Of a DNA stretch of 64,000 nucleotides, positions 62,988-64,000 are shown in pieces. The DNA is from Phaeobacter sp. CECT 5382. GTDB taxonomy: Bacteria > Pseudomonadota > Alphaproteobacteria > Rhodobacterales > Rhodobacteraceae. Every line of letters begins with the position of its first letter. Position 1 is the first letter of the stretch. The notes under the pieces are model-generated. The model did no database searches, had not been told where the DNA came from, and saw only the letters and a list, made by a program, of their open reading frames with translations. A program made the position numbers and the translations under genes. The stretch spans positions 1-64,000 of the forward strand of contig NZ_CYSG01000004.1 in the NCBI RefSeq assembly GCF_001457775.1, given 5' to 3'.

Positions 62988-64000
62988 ATGGAAAGGCAGG
63001 GTGCCAGGTGTGGATTTGCTTTGGCTTTTTGGATGCTGTGGCTGGTCAATCCGGCTTGGGCAGACTTGGAAATCTGCAATGACACGTATGACTCGCAGTC
63101 CGTTGCGATTGGCTACAAACTTGACGGGGGCTGGGTTTCAGAAGGCTGGTGGCAGCTGGAACCAGAGGCCTGCGTCAGTCCGATCCTTGGCCCGCTCAAG
63201 TTCCGCTTTTATTACTACCTCGCTCAAGGCGATGGCTGGAAATTTGATCATGATCGGGTCTCGTTCTGCACCCAAGCCGACGTCTTTACGATCCGAGGCG
63301 ACGGTGGTTGTGAGCAGCGCGGCTATGACAGATCCTATTTTGCAAAGATTGATGTCGGCAAAGGGGCTGCGGGTTATACGCAGCTGGTCGGCGAGCATTC
63401 AACGTTATCCAGCAAAGGCGCCGAGAGCGAAACGGCCCAGCCCGCCGAGGGTGTTTGGGGTATTCCTTATCGTGGTGAGGCTATTTTCCATGGCTGCACC
63501 TCATTGTTCCAGCGCGCCAAACGGACTTGTTTCTTTGTCGGGGGTGGTCGGAAATTTAATGTTTTGGAGGATGGTCGGACCTCGGAAGAGATTTTCGAGG
63601 TCATTGATCTGCTGGCCCCCGGAGACCCCGTCCGGCTGGAAGGGGACTGGGCCGGGCGGTTCGATACCACGGTAGATGTGGTGCTGCGCCATCTGGAAAC
63701 CCGCCCGGCCAATGCAGAGGACCTGATCCTGAAACGCCTGCAGGGCAATTGGTATTCGGTGAAGGATGCCAATGACCAATTCAAGGTTTTTGGTAGTGGC
63801 CGCCAGAACAGCTACGATGGCTCGCTTACCTCCATGGAATATCTGTCGGTGATGCGCTACTGCGGCGAATTCGACTCCGAAGGGCCATATCTTTATACGT
63901 GGGACAGCCAGGGAGGAACCGGTCTTTGTTATGTCGTCAAGGAACTGACTGACAATGATCTGGTCCTGAATTACCTCCCCAGGGGCACTGAATTGCGCTA
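62988..64000 (+). CDS. DUF1036-domain secreted protein, 3' end outside the window
   Basis: I read this frame directly: ATG 62988 opens a signal peptide (CGFALAFWMLWLVNPAWA, cleaved before DLEICNDT). A DUF1036 domain follows (ICNDTYDSQSVAIGYKLDGG, then YYYLAQGDGW), typical of roseobacter proteins. The frame stays open to 64000, about 337 codons, with later FHGCTSLFQRAKRTCFFVGGGR and LQGNWYSVKDANDQFKVFGSG. The C-terminal ~190 residues go beyond a bare DUF1036 domain. Function unknown. Confidence 0.8.
   Translation, partial: MERQGARCGFALAFWMLWLVNPAWADLEICNDTYDSQSVAIGYKLDGGWVSEGWWQLEPEACVSPILGPLKFRFYYYLAQGDGWKFDHDRVSFCTQADVFTIRGDGGCEQRGYDRSYFAKIDVGKGAAGYTQLVGEHSTLSSKGAESETAQPAEGVWGIPYRGEAIFHGCTSLFQRAKRTCFFVGGGRKFNVLEDGRTSEEIFEVIDLLAPGDPVRLEGDWAGRFDTTVDVVLRHLETRPANAEDLILKRLQGNWYSVKDANDQFKVFGSGRQNSYDGSLTSMEYLSVMRYCGEFDSEGPYLYTWDSQGGTGLCYVVKELTDNDLVLNYLPRGTELR

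Noticed and set aside
62962-63675. 237-codon plus-strand frame
   Set aside because: It overlaps the DUF1036 protein in another frame and has a Thr/Arg/Ser-rich composition typical of a shadow.
1-64000. CRISPR arrays, prophage modules or rRNA operons
   Set aside because: No regularly spaced direct repeats, no phage structural genes and no rRNA sequence were seen.

Overview
The window reads as a chromosomal segment of a marine alphaproteobacterium of the Roseobacter group (Rhodobacterales). This is an inference from gene content and protein style: DUF1127 and DUF2927 proteins, an ArgP/ArgO pair, a divergent DUF1127-LysR pair, a class A RNase P RNA, frequent Tat-type and lipoprotein signals, and moderately high GC. 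Most of it is ordinary housekeeping and transport content. The first 10 kb is a worn integration and insertion-sequence zone.

Region 1 (1-4.3 kb), accessory scar. The window opens inside an IS5-family element. A tRNA-Cys gene is bracketed by two broken tyrosine recombinase genes. A CbiX/SirB-type chelatase and tRNA-Gly follow. A second, opposite-facing IS5-family element has cut off the fifth gene of the next operon, a P-type ATPase. Its dead transposase carries two copies of a ~41-nt palindromic repeat in opposite orientations.

Region 2 (4.3-9.6 kb): an arginine deiminase operon on the minus strand (YfcC-type carrier, arcA, arcB, arcC), then an internally deleted IS427-type remnant.

Region 3 (9.9-22.3 kb): an ABC exporter, an acyl-CoA synthetase, an HSL-type hydrolase, a type I phosphodiesterase, a polytopic membrane protein behind an ATTC-N8-GAAT palindrome (possible sulfur-responsive control), and a four-gene peptide ABC importer with a Tat-exported binding protein.

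Region 4 (22.7-36.9 kb): dtd and a nitroreductase, then a membrane-associated cluster (47-codon small membrane ORF, XpaC-like, TelA-like, DUF2927 lipoprotein, SPFH-GYF protein, zinc-ribbon membrane protein). This cluster is the best candidate in the window for a poorly described system. Next come an RluB-type pseudouridine synthase, tadA, tag, a UPF0173 hydrolase, gatCA, an Excalibur lipoprotein and an AmpD-like amidase.

Region 5 (37-50 kb): rnpB, rpmG, small secreted proteins, a Bax-inhibitor-1 protein, DUF1127/LysR, a quinone oxidoreductase, an XRE regulator, a HisN-type phosphatase, then purine-base deamination genes (8-oxoguanine deaminase-like, guaD) around a CAP-domain protein, mgtE, and a 5-formyl-THF cyclo-ligase.

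Region 6 (50-64 kb): a TIGR00282 phosphoesterase, a frameshifted SLC13/TrkA-C carrier, a YbaY-like protein, an FAD dehydrogenase, an intact SLC13/TrkA-C carrier, yebC, a ClpP-fold membrane protein overlapping an iodotyrosine-deiodinase-like nitroreductase, argP/argO, a DMT exporter, and a DUF1036 protein running off the end. No CRISPR array, prophage or rRNA operon was seen.
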